Positions 1 to 8,150 of a DNA stretch of 17,114 nt are shown here, one piece after another. Each line of letters begins with the position of its first letter. The first letter of the stretch is position 1. The DNA comes from a bacterium. Lineage in GTDB: Bacteria; Babelota; Babeliae; Babelales; Vermiphilaceae. The translations under genes were made by a program, and so were the position numbers. The DNA lies in the NCBI GenBank assembly GCA_021827875.1, contig JAKAUA010000030.1, positions 1-17,114 of the forward strand. The letters are read 5' to 3'. Under the pieces are notes generated by a model, which was given only the letters and a program-made list of their open reading frames with translations, was not told the origin of the DNA and did no database searches.

Positions 1-2573
1 CGTTTGCAGAAATCGAGTAAATCAATAAATGCACCATTTTTATCTCGTTCGGCTAGTATATTTTCAAGTGCGGTGAGTCCTACATTTTTTATACCTTGCA
101 AACCGAACAAAATTTTACCATCTACGACACTAAATTCGATTTTAGATGTATTAATATCGGGCGGCATAATAGCAAGACCGGTATCTTTGGCTTCTTGCAA
201 GTAGAAGACCATGTTCTCCGCATTGGTTGCTTCAAGCGTGATAAGACATGATAAAAATTCTGCCGGATAATGTGCTTTTAAATAAGCAGTTTGATAGGCG
301 ATAAGTGCGTATGCAGCAGAGTGTGACTTGTTAAAACCATAGCCTGCAAAATATTCCATTAAATCAAACAGTTCGCCCGCTTTTTTTGCATCAAAGTTAT
401 TTTTTTGAGCGCGCTCCAAGAATATTTGGCGCTGCTCAATCATTACTTCAACTTTTTTCTTCCCCATTGCACGTCGCAAGATATCTGCTTCTCCCAATGA
501 GTAGCCACCAATAGCAGAAGCAATTTTCATCACCTGCTCTTGATACACAATTACCCCATAGGTTTCCTCCAGAATTGGCTGCAATTCAGGAAATAGATAG
601 CTGATTTTTTGTCTGCCATGTCGGCGTTCGATAAAGTCATCAACCATTCCTGAGCCTAGTGGTCCCGGGCGGTAGAGTGCGTTTACCGCAATAATATCTT
701 CAAATTTTTCTGGCTGCAGTTTACGTAATACATCTTTTAGACCGCTGGATTCAAGCTGGAACACCCCTGATGTTTTGCCATCACGCAGTAACACAAAAGC
801 TTTCTCATCATCCAATGGCAAGGCGTCAATATTTATTTTTACGCCATGATTACGCTCAATTACCAGCACTGCCTGATCAATAAGGGTAAGGTTTTTTAGC
901 CCGAGCAAATCCATCTTTAAAAAACCGAGTGCTTCGAGCTCTGTCATGGCATATTGCGTTACCAACTCATTGGTTTTTGGTGGTACGTAGACTGGTAGCA
1001 CATCTTCGATCGGCTCAGGGGAGATCACAATGCCGGCTGCGTGCTTTGATGCGTGACGTGTAATACCTTCGAGCCTGAATGCGATATCAAATAATTTTTT
1101 TGCACGTGGATTATTATTAAGCAACTCAGTAAGTCGCGGTTCTTGCTCAAGAGCTTCTTTAAGAGTGATTTTTAGCTGTTCGGGAATGAGGTTGGTAATG
1201 CTGTTAGAATCTTCAAATGCAAAGCCCAAGGCGCGTGCTACGTCTTTGATTACACCCTTGGCCATCATAGTACCAAAGGTTATAATCTGGCACACTTTAT
1301 TATGGCCATATCTATCGCGTACATATTGAATAACTTTTTCGCGCCCGTTGATGCAAAAGTCGATATCAATATCGGGCATCGAGATACGTTCCGGATTTAA
1401 GAATCGCTCGAACAGAAGATTATATCTAATTGGGTCAATGTTGGTGATTTCCAACGCCCACGCAACTAATGATCCGGCCGCCGAACCACGTCCCGGCCCT
1501 ACCGGAATACCATTGCGCCGTGCCCATTGAATAAAATCAGACACCACTAAAAAGTAGCCGACAAAGCCCATTTTTATAATCAAGGCAATTTCCAGTTCAA
1601 GACGTGCCATATAGGCAGCTTCTTGATCAAGAGGAAAGCGGTTTTCTTCTTTTAATTTTTCAAAGCCTCGTTTACACAAGAATTCAAAATAGGTTTCATT
1701 GGTATGGGGCTCAGGAATGGCAAAGGTAGGGAAGAAGAGTTTGCCCATTTCAAAATTAAAACTACAAGAATCAGCGATGACACCACTGTTCCATACTGCC
1801 TCCGGGTGATCTTTAAAAATCTCAAGCATCTCTTCTTGAGTGCGCATATAGACGCGACAATCACCAAAGGTATAGCGATTGGGATTGTCCATTTTGTCAT
1901 GCGTTTGAATAGAAAGCATGATTTCATGTGCTTCGTGATCATCAAGAGATGGATAGTGACAATCACCGGTAGCAACGAGTTTTACCTCTTTCTTTGCTGC
2001 CCATTCATATATTTTTTGGTTTAAAATTGCCTGATCTTTTTGATCTTCCGGCTGCACTTCCAGATAAAATCGATCACGGCCAAAGACTTCTAAAAACCAA
2101 TCAATACGTTTTTCTGCTTCTTCATCTTGCCCATTCATAAGAAGTTGTGGAATATGGCCACCTAAGCAGGCGGAAGTTACAATCAAACCTTCAGAATATT
2201 TTTTGAGAATCTCATAATCGATACGCGGTTTAAAATAAAACCCTTCTTGATAGGAATGCGAAATCAACTTGCACAGATTTTTATAACCAATGGTATTCTG
2301 CACAATAATGAGCAAGTGATAATATTTTTTATTCGGGTCTTTGAGCTTAGTATCTTCGGTAAGATATGCTTCCATCCCCAAGATTGGTTTTATGCCCGCC
2401 TTTTTACATTGTTGAAAAAATTTTACCGCACCAAAAATATTACCGTGGTCGCTAATACCCAATGCTTTTACCTTATTTGCTTTACCAAAAGCAATCAGTT
2501 TATCAACAGTGATTGCGCCGTCCAGCAGCGAAAAATCGGTATGTAAGTGCAGATGAGTAAAATGTTGCGACAT
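1..2573 (-). CDS. dnaE: DNA polymerase III alpha subunit DnaE, 3' end missing
   Basis: Catalytic subunit of the replicative polymerase, acting at the fork in the cytoplasm. The 857 visible residues begin MSQHFTHLHLHTDFSLLDGA, the PHP-domain opening with its HxH metal motif (H9, H11), followed by SDHGN and GDCHY. The C-family polymerase core follows: GPGRGSAAGS, then MPDIDIDF with D401 and D403, and KMDLLGL with D555. These three aspartates fall at the same numbers as the catalytic triad of E. coli DnaE. YRPGPLGSGMVDDFI and GYGFNKSHSAAYAL are the fingers motifs. The visible end is in the helix-hairpin-helix region; the rest of it, the OB fold and the beta-clamp tail lie beyond the left edge. 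No intein or frameshift is visible. The ATG at 2573 starts directly at the PHP motif, but I see no clear Shine-Dalgarno sequence before it. Confidence 0.97.
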   Translation of the reverse strand, partial: MSQHFTHLHLHTDFSLLDGAITVDKLIAFGKANKVKALGISDHGNIFGAVKFFQQCKKAGIKPILGMEAYLTEDTKLKDPNKKYYHLLIIVQNTIGYKNLCKLISHSYQEGFYFKPRIDYEILKKYSEGLIVTSACLGGHIPQLLMNGQDEEAEKRIDWFLEVFGRDRFYLEVQPEDQKDQAILNQKIYEWAAKKEVKLVATGDCHYPSLDDHEAHEIMLSIQTHDKMDNPNRYTFGDCRVYMRTQEEMLEIFKDHPEAVWNSGVIADSCSFNFEMGKLFFPTFAIPEPHTNETYFEFLCKRGFEKLKEENRFPLDQEAAYMARLELEIALIIKMGFVGYFLVVSDFIQWARRNGIPVGPGRGSAAGSLVAWALEITNIDPIRYNLLFERFLNPERISMPDIDIDFCINGREKVIQYVRDRYGHNKVCQIITFGTMMAKGVIKDVARALGFAFEDSNSITNLIPEQLKITLKEALEQEPRLTELLNNNPRAKKLFDIAFRLEGITRHASKHAAGIVISPEPIEDVLPVYVPPKTNELVTQYAMTELEALGFLKMDLLGLKNLTLIDQAVLVIERNHGVKINIDALPLDDEKAFVLLRDGKTSGVFQLESSGLKDVLRKLQPEKFEDIIAVNALYRPGPLGSGMVDDFIERRHGRQKISYLFPELQPILEETYGVIVYQEQVMKIASAIGGYSLGEADILRRAMGKKKVEVMIEQRQIFLERAQKNNFDAKKAGELFDLMEYFAGYGFNKSHSAAYALIAYQTAYLKAHYPAEFLSCLITLEATNAENMVFYLQEAKDTGLAIMPPDINTSKIEFSVVDGKILFGLQGIKNVGLTALENILAERDKNGAFIDLLDFCK

Positions 2574-2708
2574 AAAAGTTGGGGGTTAATTTGAGTAAAA
2601 TATTGTTTAAACCAATGATAAGTAGTGTACGTATTATTTAAAAAAAGTTGAGAGAAAAGATTATTTTACAGTACGCAACGTGGTCATGCATCTATGTTAC
2701 TGCTATTT

Positions 2709-3431
2709 TTACTTATGTGAATTGGCTTCTAACGCATTTAATGTTTTCTCAGAAATGGCAATGGGTTCTATGTTTTCCTGTTTTCTTTGGAGATTTGCGT
2801 TAAACATTTTAATAACTGGATTAGTGGCTGGATAGTCCACGCCATTAATAGTTAACGTTTGTATATATATATTTTCCCCAAGATTGGGAAGACCGATAAC
2901 TTTTTGGTATACGCTGGACGACTCTGGGGTTATGTCTGTTTCTTTGGAAATAGTCAAGCCATGTCTTCTGCGGGGCGTTAGTAAAGCTTTAGGCTCCAGA
3001 TCAAATGTTGTGTAGTCATTATTAATAGTAATCTGTAACGGTACGCTTGTTTCATTAATAAAAGTACCTCTTTTTGTATCTTTATGTGCAAAAATATCTA
3101 ATAATTGTTTGGTTATCTTAATGACAGGCGTTTGACCGTTATCTTGGGCGATTAGATCATTCATTTCTTTTACCGCGGGATTTGTTTCATCATCTACGTG
3201 GTCATTAATTTGGAGCTTTTTTATAATAGGATGTTTTCCTTCTAACTCAATCGGCGTTATCTTGTCAGGCGCAAGCGAAAATAACAATTCTTTACCATCA
3301 CTCAGTTTGATGAATAAATTTTCTTTTGTATGATTTAAGAAAATAATCTTTTTGTTAATCTTTTTTGGCGCCATTGGCAAGATGCATGATATGCAACTGA
3401 ACATGAACGATATCACTATCAGTTTTTTCAT
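2709..3431 (-). CDS. Exported protein with two copies of an unknown domain
   Basis: 240 residues, family not recognised. The N-terminus MKKLIVISFMFSCISCILP is a signal peptide; Cys13 and Cys16 make a lipoprotein possible, but neither is preceded by a good lipobox. The mature part is an internal duplication. The first half (about 28-115) has FLNHTKENLFIKL, LAPDKITPIEL, LQINDHVDDETNPAVKEMN and IKITKQLLDIF. The second (about 122-235) repeats this as FINETSVPLQITI, LEPKALLTP, LTINGVDYPATNPVIKMFN and IAISEKTLNAL. Each copy alternates short hydrophobic stretches with polar turns, as expected for beta strands. An AAGGA ribosome site lies about nine bases before the ATG. The gene reads in the same direction as dnaE, 135 bp upstream of it, and diverges from yebC. 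Function unknown; a periplasmic or surface binding role is only a guess. Confidence 0.8.
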   Translation of the reverse strand: MKKLIVISFMFSCISCILPMAPKKINKKIIFLNHTKENLFIKLSDGKELLFSLAPDKITPIELEGKHPIIKKLQINDHVDDETNPAVKEMNDLIAQDNGQTPVIKITKQLLDIFAHKDTKRGTFINETSVPLQITINNDYTTFDLEPKALLTPRRRHGLTISKETDITPESSSVYQKVIGLPNLGENIYIQTLTINGVDYPATNPVIKMFNANLQRKQENIEPIAISEKTLNALEANSHK

Positions 3432-3611
3432 TTGTTTTTTCCTTCAGTAATAGTTTCTTTAAATATAGCAACACATTGAGATCGATAGCAATCAAAAAGG
3501 TCGCGTTAATTTTTGTTGCATGTCATAGGTTAGGTTGTCGACATACCCTCAAGAAATCGGTAATCTAGAAATACACTATAAAATGCATGATTTTCATAAG
3601 GAGCGCGCATA

Positions 3612-4325
3612 ATGGCCGGTCATTCCCATTGGGCTACGATTAAACATAAAAAAGCAAAAGAAGATGCTAAACGAGGCAAAGTATTTACCAAATTAGTTAA
3701 AGAAATTACCGTTGCTGCCCGTGTTGGCGGCGGTGATCCTGCCGGCAATCCGCACTTGCGCCTTCTTATTGAAAAAGCAAAGAGCATTAACATGCCTCTT
3801 GAGAATACCCAACGCGCTATCAAAAAAGGTACCGGTGAGCTTCCCGGTCAACAGTATGAAGAAATCACCTATGAAGGCTACGGTCCCGGTGGTATCGCAG
3901 TTATGGTTGATACTCTCACTGATAACAAAAATAGAACCGTAGCAGAATTGCGACGCCTCTTTACCGAAAATGGCGGCACGTTAGCAGATACCGGTGCGGT
4001 TGGTTGGATGTTTGAACGTCTGGGCGTAATACGCGTAACCGGTAAAACTAATGAAGATGCGCTCCTTGAGTTGTTGATAGATTATGACATTAAAGATATA
4101 AGCCAAGATGAGAATCTTTTCATTATTCAGACCGATATTAAGTCGTTGGAAGCCATCAAACAGGTACTTATCAAAGCGGGACTTACCGTTGAAAGTGCAG
4201 AAATTGAATGGGTTGCCAAAGATGATGTTCCGGTTTCTGAAAGCAAGCAGGCAGAAGCATATGAATTTTTGAGCGCCATCGAAGATCATGATGATGTTCA
4301 AAATATTTACACCAACATGGCATAA
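3612..4325 (+). CDS. yebC: YebC/TACO1 family translation factor
   Basis: 237 residues, close to the usual 240-250 of the family. The N-terminal signature MAGHSHWATIKHKKAKED is followed by a basic helical region and by GYGPGGIAVMVDTLTDNKNRT, both diagnostic. The family was long annotated as a transcriptional regulator; mitochondrial TACO1 and its bacterial relatives are now linked to translation through difficult sequences such as proline runs. The protein is cytosolic. AAGGAG at 3598-3603 sits eight bases before the ATG. The next gene, yicC, follows after 11 bases on the same strand, so the two are almost certainly co-transcribed. In many bacteria yebC neighbours ruvC; here only ruvB is near, on the other strand some 8 kb away. 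Confidence 0.96.
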   Translation: MAGHSHWATIKHKKAKEDAKRGKVFTKLVKEITVAARVGGGDPAGNPHLRLLIEKAKSINMPLENTQRAIKKGTGELPGQQYEEITYEGYGPGGIAVMVDTLTDNKNRTVAELRRLFTENGGTLADTGAVGWMFERLGVIRVTGKTNEDALLELLIDYDIKDISQDENLFIIQTDIKSLEAIKQVLIKAGLTVESAEIEWVAKDDVPVSESKQAEAYEFLSAIEDHDDVQNIYTNMA

Positions 4326-4336
4326 AGGATAACTTC

Positions 4337-5227
4337 ATGATACGTAGTATGACGGGTTTTGCGACCCAATCTTTACAATTAATACGTGGCCTTGAGCGTT
4401 CAAATGTGAATATTTCAATCAAATCATTAAATTCACGCTATTTTGAAGTCTCTTATAAAATGCCTTATATTCTTTCTTCTCTTGAGCATGAAATTACCAA
4501 ATTATTAAAGCAAGAGCTGGTGCGTGGCCATGTGACGGTCTCCATTCATATGAGTAATCCGGCGCTTTTCAAAGGGACCATTGAGCCGGCAATGGGCACT
4601 ATCAATGGCTATATTAAGGCTCTTGAGCAGATTAAAAAAACAAGTGATGTTTCTGGCGCGGTATCATTAGACGCATTAATAACATTGCCAAACGTTTTTA
4701 TTGTTGAAGAACAAGATGTTGATGATGCATCACGTCAGGCTATTTTGCAGAGCGTTGGTCAGGCGATTGAGGCGCTGATTAAGGGACAAGATGCTGAAGG
4801 CGCTATTCTGCGCAAAGATCTTGAAAATCGTGCAGCGATTATGCAATCTGAGATTAGCGCGATCGAAACAGAATCAGCAGAGCTTCTTGATGCGCAGAAA
4901 AAGAAAGTGCAGCATGCATTACAAGAAATCGCACAAGACGAGAGTAAATTGGCAGAAATACAAAAAAATTCTCTGTATGCCATGCTTGATAAAATAGATA
5001 CTCACGAAGAAGTCGTACGCTTTAAAAATCATTTGACTAACTTTAACTCATTATTACACGCAACGATGATAGAGATTGGTAAGCGCCTTGATTTTACCTT
5101 GCAAGAATTGGCGCGTGAGATTAATACTATCAGTGCCAAATGTTCTGATTCACAGATTAGTACGCGTGCGATTAATGTTAAAGTGGAACTCGAAAAAGCA
5201 CGTGAACAGGTTCAAAATATCGTCTAA
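4337..5227 (+). CDS. yicC: YicC family endoribonuclease
   Basis: 296 residues, the normal family length. It opens with the family signature MIRSMTGFA and has the N-terminal pattern SLNSRYFEVSYKMP. The C-terminal hallmark is LDFTLQELAREINTISAKC followed by a helix ending in KVELEKAREQVQNIV. The middle (about 150-235) is a long charged helical region. Family members have been reported as endoribonucleases in enterobacteria and are related to B. subtilis YloC. A yicC gene often lies next to gmk and rpoZ; here it follows yebC by 11 bases instead. AAGGA at 4326-4330 serves as ribosome site. No terminator is visible before the exported-protein genes that start 66 bases downstream. Confidence 0.94.
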   Translation: MIRSMTGFATQSLQLIRGLERSNVNISIKSLNSRYFEVSYKMPYILSSLEHEITKLLKQELVRGHVTVSIHMSNPALFKGTIEPAMGTINGYIKALEQIKKTSDVSGAVSLDALITLPNVFIVEEQDVDDASRQAILQSVGQAIEALIKGQDAEGAILRKDLENRAAIMQSEISAIETESAELLDAQKKKVQHALQEIAQDESKLAEIQKNSLYAMLDKIDTHEEVVRFKNHLTNFNSLLHATMIEIGKRLDFTLQELAREINTISAKCSDSQISTRAINVKVELEKAREQVQNIV

Positions 5228-5293
5228 CCCATACAATAGTATCTTTGCATTTTTGTGAGTTATTTCTGTAAAGTAATAACAAAGAGGTTTTCC

Positions 5294-5977
5294 ATGAAAA
5301 ATATAAAATACATTATATTCTTATTGTGTATGTCTTTGTGCAGTGCTTTTGCTACCGAACACCCATCATCCCAACCAGGAAAAGTACCTCGATTGGTATT
5401 AGGAGCGCATCAACGCCAGAGGAGCAAGTCTGACCCTACAACTACAACTCCTGTACACATCGTAATAAGTCCGCGCAAGAAAGAGTCGAGCTCACATTTA
5501 CCAAAACATGAAAAAGAAACGAGAGCGTGTGGTAAAGAATCGATATCACCACGTCAACGGCACAGTTTCTCGAGAACAAAAAGTTTTGTTGATTTAATAG
5601 CACATGAGGATAAGGCAACTTTGTTGGATCATCGAGAAACTATACTTATTAAATTGAACGAGCTTAAGAAGAAACAAGAGCATTGTGAATGGGTTATAGA
5701 TGATACGACAAGAGAATTAGAGGAGTTAGGAGAATGCGGCAGAAGAGAATGTTTGCCGATTTGCAATTCTCAGCATGTAACTAAAGAACAAAAACATAAA
5801 ATGCAAAAAATCTTGCAAAAAATTGAGGCCTTGGCACGGGATGAATTATGGAGAAAACAGATGTTTTCTTGTGAACTCAAGCTGGTTTTGCACAATATTC
5901 AAAGACGTGAGCATGAATTAGAGCAAATACAAGTACTGCTAGATCAAAATGGGGATAATGTAGAAGAAGCAGCATAG
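5294..5977 (+). CDS. Exported coiled-coil protein, island paralog 1
   Basis: 227 residues from the ATG at 5294, preceded by AAAGAGG at 5281-5287. The frame is open back to 5255, but that start would put 13 polar residues before the signal peptide and has no ribosome site. The signal peptide is MKNIKYIIFLLCMSLCSAFA, cleaved before TEHP. Residues 32-62 hold VPRLVLGAHQRQRSKS and VISPRKK; a second SPRQRHSFSRTKS block lies at 85-97. From about 105 the protein is a charged helix with heptad character (LIKLNELKKKQEHCEWVIDD), six cysteines spread through the mature chain and an acidic end. It shares its layout with the genes at 6022, 7384 and 8151. Function unknown; export from the cytoplasm is the only firm statement. 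Confidence 0.8.
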   Translation: MKNIKYIIFLLCMSLCSAFATEHPSSQPGKVPRLVLGAHQRQRSKSDPTTTTPVHIVISPRKKESSSHLPKHEKETRACGKESISPRQRHSFSRTKSFVDLIAHEDKATLLDHRETILIKLNELKKKQEHCEWVIDDTTRELEELGECGRRECLPICNSQHVTKEQKHKMQKILQKIEALARDELWRKQMFSCELKLVLHNIQRREHELEQIQVLLDQNGDNVEEAA

Positions 5978-6021
5978 TTATTTTACAATAATGATACACA
6001 AGTATTCAAAGAGGTAAACTC

Positions 6022-6660
6022 ATGAAAAATAAGATGATTTTCTATTATTGTATAGTTTCATTGTCATCCTATGCAGCAGAAGACTATTCATCAACGGCTA
6101 GTGCGCAATCAACGCCAATTCCACCATTAAATATTGCATTAGCTCAAAGAACGCGAAGTAATTCAATACCTTTGTCATCACCTAAACTTATAAAACTAAG
6201 TCCGATTACGGTAAGTCCAAGAAAAAAATGGGTGCAAGAGCATTCGTTCGGGATAGAACCTTCATTGTTGTTCGCCGTTGTCGACAATGCAGCCAAAAAA
6301 GCTTTTGAAGAAGAACAAGAGGATTGCACTGATATACAGGCATCACCAAGCGCGCCTACAGAAATGGAAGAAAAGAAAAAGAATAGTCTGAGTAATTATA
6401 CGTTAGAAGAGCTGATAACCACACAAGAATCATTAGAAGAAGAGATCGATGAGATCTCGATTGAAATTGATACTATTACTGATAAAGCATATAAAAACAT
6501 TAAGATATTGTCAGATTCAGATTCCGCACAAGAAGCTAAGGATAATGCTATTGCATCAGGAAAAACATTTAGGGAGCAGTTGAGGAAGTTAAACAAAAAA
6601 AGGGACAAGCTTCGCGACGCATTATCAGTCGTAAAAGATGAAAAAGAAAAATATGAATAA
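6022..6660 (+). CDS. Exported coiled-coil protein, island paralog 2
   Basis: 212 residues. AAAGAGG at 6008-6014 is the same ribosome site as in the preceding gene, 44 bases upstream. The signal peptide MKNKMIFYYCIVSLSSYAAE ends in the SYAAED cleavage context also seen in the gene at 7384. Residues 35-48 read PLNIALAQRTRSNS and 63-70 read TVSPRKKW; both blocks recur in the paralog at 7384 as PLLSLASAQQARNQS and TMSPKQKW. After SPRKKW both proteins continue with a short hydrophobic helix, then a KAF/KAY and acidic segment. From about 125 a strongly acidic-basic coiled coil begins (LEELITTQESLEEEIDEI). The stretch 6661-6846 that follows has no gene or clear terminator. Function unknown. Confidence 0.8.
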   Translation: MKNKMIFYYCIVSLSSYAAEDYSSTASAQSTPIPPLNIALAQRTRSNSIPLSSPKLIKLSPITVSPRKKWVQEHSFGIEPSLLFAVVDNAAKKAFEEEQEDCTDIQASPSAPTEMEEKKKNSLSNYTLEELITTQESLEEEIDEISIEIDTITDKAYKNIKILSDSDSAQEAKDNAIASGKTFREQLRKLNKKRDKLRDALSVVKDEKEKYE

Positions 6661-6768
6661 AATTAAAAAAAGATAACGCCTTAATTAATGCTCATATCAT
6701 TATCTGTTTGCACAATAAATGGGGGAAAACAGGTGAATTGCACTACATTTTTGTTTAAATAAGCACTC

Positions 6769-6798
6769 TTGCTGCTCGTTGAATCATTGTAGTATCAT
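6769..6798 (+). promoter_or_regulatory. Candidate promoter for the gene at 6847
   Basis: TTGCTG at 6769-6774 and TATCAT at 6793-6798 are separated by 18 bases, an acceptable sigma-70 arrangement about 50 bases before the start codon at 6847. The region is AT-rich, so chance matches are common. No operator-like dyad is visible. Confidence 0.3.
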
Positions 6799-6846
6799 TT
6801 AAAAGTGATATTTCTAGTAGCTGTTTCTTAAAACAATGGAGATAGT

Positions 6847-7278
6847 ATGAATCTAAATAATTTCTTTTCGTCGCTTTCTTTGATTCTGATAATCACATCA
6901 TTCGCTAGTAGCGCTCCCGAATTTATTAAGATAAGCAAGATGCAAAAAGATAGTGTCATCGCAAGAAAACAAAAAGAAAAAAAAGCAATGGAGCAAAGAT
7001 TACAGGAAATACAAAGATTGAAGAAAGAGAATGAGCAAGCTATTAATGCTCTTGATATTGATATTAAAGAAGCAAAATATGAGATCATCTCATTAGAGAG
7101 AGAGTTTGACGAATATTCTGAAAATCCAGAAATGCAACGAAAAATTACAAGCGAATCGGATGAATTTAAAGCAAATAAGCAACGATACGAAGATAATCGA
7201 AAGCACCTGCAAAATAATAATGAAGCGCTATCCAAAGAAAGTAATAAAATTAATAATAAATTAAATGCGCTTCGTTAA
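6847..7278 (+). CDS. Small exported coiled-coil protein
   Basis: 143 residues. GGAG at 6838-6841 lies five bases before the ATG. A hydrophobic N-terminus of about 22 residues (LILIITSFASSAPE) is a signal peptide with a likely cleavage after SSA. Nearly all of the rest is one charged helix, rich in Lys, Glu and Gln with heptad spacing (MEQRLQEIQRLKKENEQAI). It lacks the Ser/Pro and SPRKK blocks of its neighbours, so it is either a shortened member of the same group or an independent coiled-coil protein. The long open frame on the opposite strand (6828-7235) is its shadow. Long coiled coils of this kind serve as spacers or oligomerisation rods; no enzyme motif is present. Confidence 0.75.
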   Translation: MNLNNFFSSLSLILIITSFASSAPEFIKISKMQKDSVIARKQKEKKAMEQRLQEIQRLKKENEQAINALDIDIKEAKYEIISLEREFDEYSENPEMQRKITSESDEFKANKQRYEDNRKHLQNNNEALSKESNKINNKLNALR

Positions 7279-7383
7279 AAAAAGAATCATATGAAAGCGG
7301 GTTAAAAATCAATAAGTAGTAATTGATTCCTATTTAATAATTATTAACAAAAACTTTCTAAGCATATAAGTTTGGGGTTATCC

Positions 7384-8118
7384 ATGCAGGTCATAATAAT
7401 CATTTTCATATTTTTTAATCTTTTGGCGTATAACAGCTATGCGGCAGAAGATAATGGCTATTTATCCGATACCGAGAATTGTCATAGATCGGTGAGTCCT
7501 GGACGCAGACGAGTCCCATTATTGTCTCTTGCGTCGGCTCAACAAGCGCGCAATCAATCATTATCTTTATCAGCGCGTGCGCATACTCCCATTGAAAGTC
7601 CTATAGGAAGCACAAGAGCAAGTTCGCTTACGATGAGCCCAAAGCAAAAATGGCAAAAATCACATCCAAAGCAGGAAACTCCTTTGTTGATAAATATTGC
7701 TGAAAAAGCGTATAGGCAAGAAGTACGGTATGAGTTTGAAGAACAAGCCAAGTCTTCTGAGCAAAATGAATCTGATGAGCCCGATGAAGAATCAGAAAAA
7801 ACCAATCAAGCCATTGCAGAATTACGTCAAAAATTAGAAACATTGCTTGTGTCACAAAAAGAATTTGAAAAAATTATAAAACAGCTTGACGGTAATATCT
7901 CTCAAACTACCAACGCACTACGTAAAGCTACTGCCATAGCATTGAATAGAGAAGCAAGTAGGGCAGATAGGGACAATGCTGAGAATGAATTAGTGACGTT
8001 AGATAATTCATTGATTAATTTTAATAAAAAGAGAAATAGAGCGCTAAAAAACATTGCGGATATCAAGAAGACAAAAAAAGAGCAAGAAGAGCAACTGAAT
8101 AAGCTCGAAGAATGGTAG
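7384..8118 (+). CDS. Exported coiled-coil protein, island paralog 3
   Basis: 244 residues from the ATG at 7384, with GGGG at 7374-7377 as ribosome site; a TTG at 7372 in frame is less likely because it would overlap that site. The signal peptide MQVIIIIFIFFNLLAYNSYA is followed by AEDNG. Residues 45-59 read PLLSLASAQQARNQS and 83-90 read TMSPKQKW, the same two blocks as in the protein from 6022, and the match continues through PLLINIAEKAYRQE. Two further S-P pairs lie between the blocks. From about 120 to the end there is an acidic linker, then a coiled coil (LRQKLETLLVSQKEFEKII) with a Lys/Glu-rich tail. The next gene starts 32 bases downstream. Function unknown. Confidence 0.8.
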   Translation: MQVIIIIFIFFNLLAYNSYAAEDNGYLSDTENCHRSVSPGRRRVPLLSLASAQQARNQSLSLSARAHTPIESPIGSTRASSLTMSPKQKWQKSHPKQETPLLINIAEKAYRQEVRYEFEEQAKSSEQNESDEPDEESEKTNQAIAELRQKLETLLVSQKEFEKIIKQLDGNISQTTNALRKATAIALNREASRADRDNAENELVTLDNSLINFNKKRNRALKNIADIKKTKKEQEEQLNKLEEW

Positions 8119-8150
8119 GTATAAAAAACATGACACAAGGGGGAAATACA

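Noticed and set aside
1348..2546. Plus-strand open frames inside dnaE (1348-1530, 1704-2024, 2247-2546)
   Set aside because: They lie opposite a well-conserved dnaE frame, have no family resemblance and no ribosome sites.
5255..5293. Upstream start for the first island protein
   Set aside because: The added 13 residues would precede a complete signal peptide, and AAAGAGG is correctly spaced for the ATG at 5294 instead.
8112..8150. Overlapping start (ATGGTAG) for the gene called at 8151
   Set aside because: It looks like translational coupling, but the extension precedes the signal peptide and the purine-rich site fits 8151.
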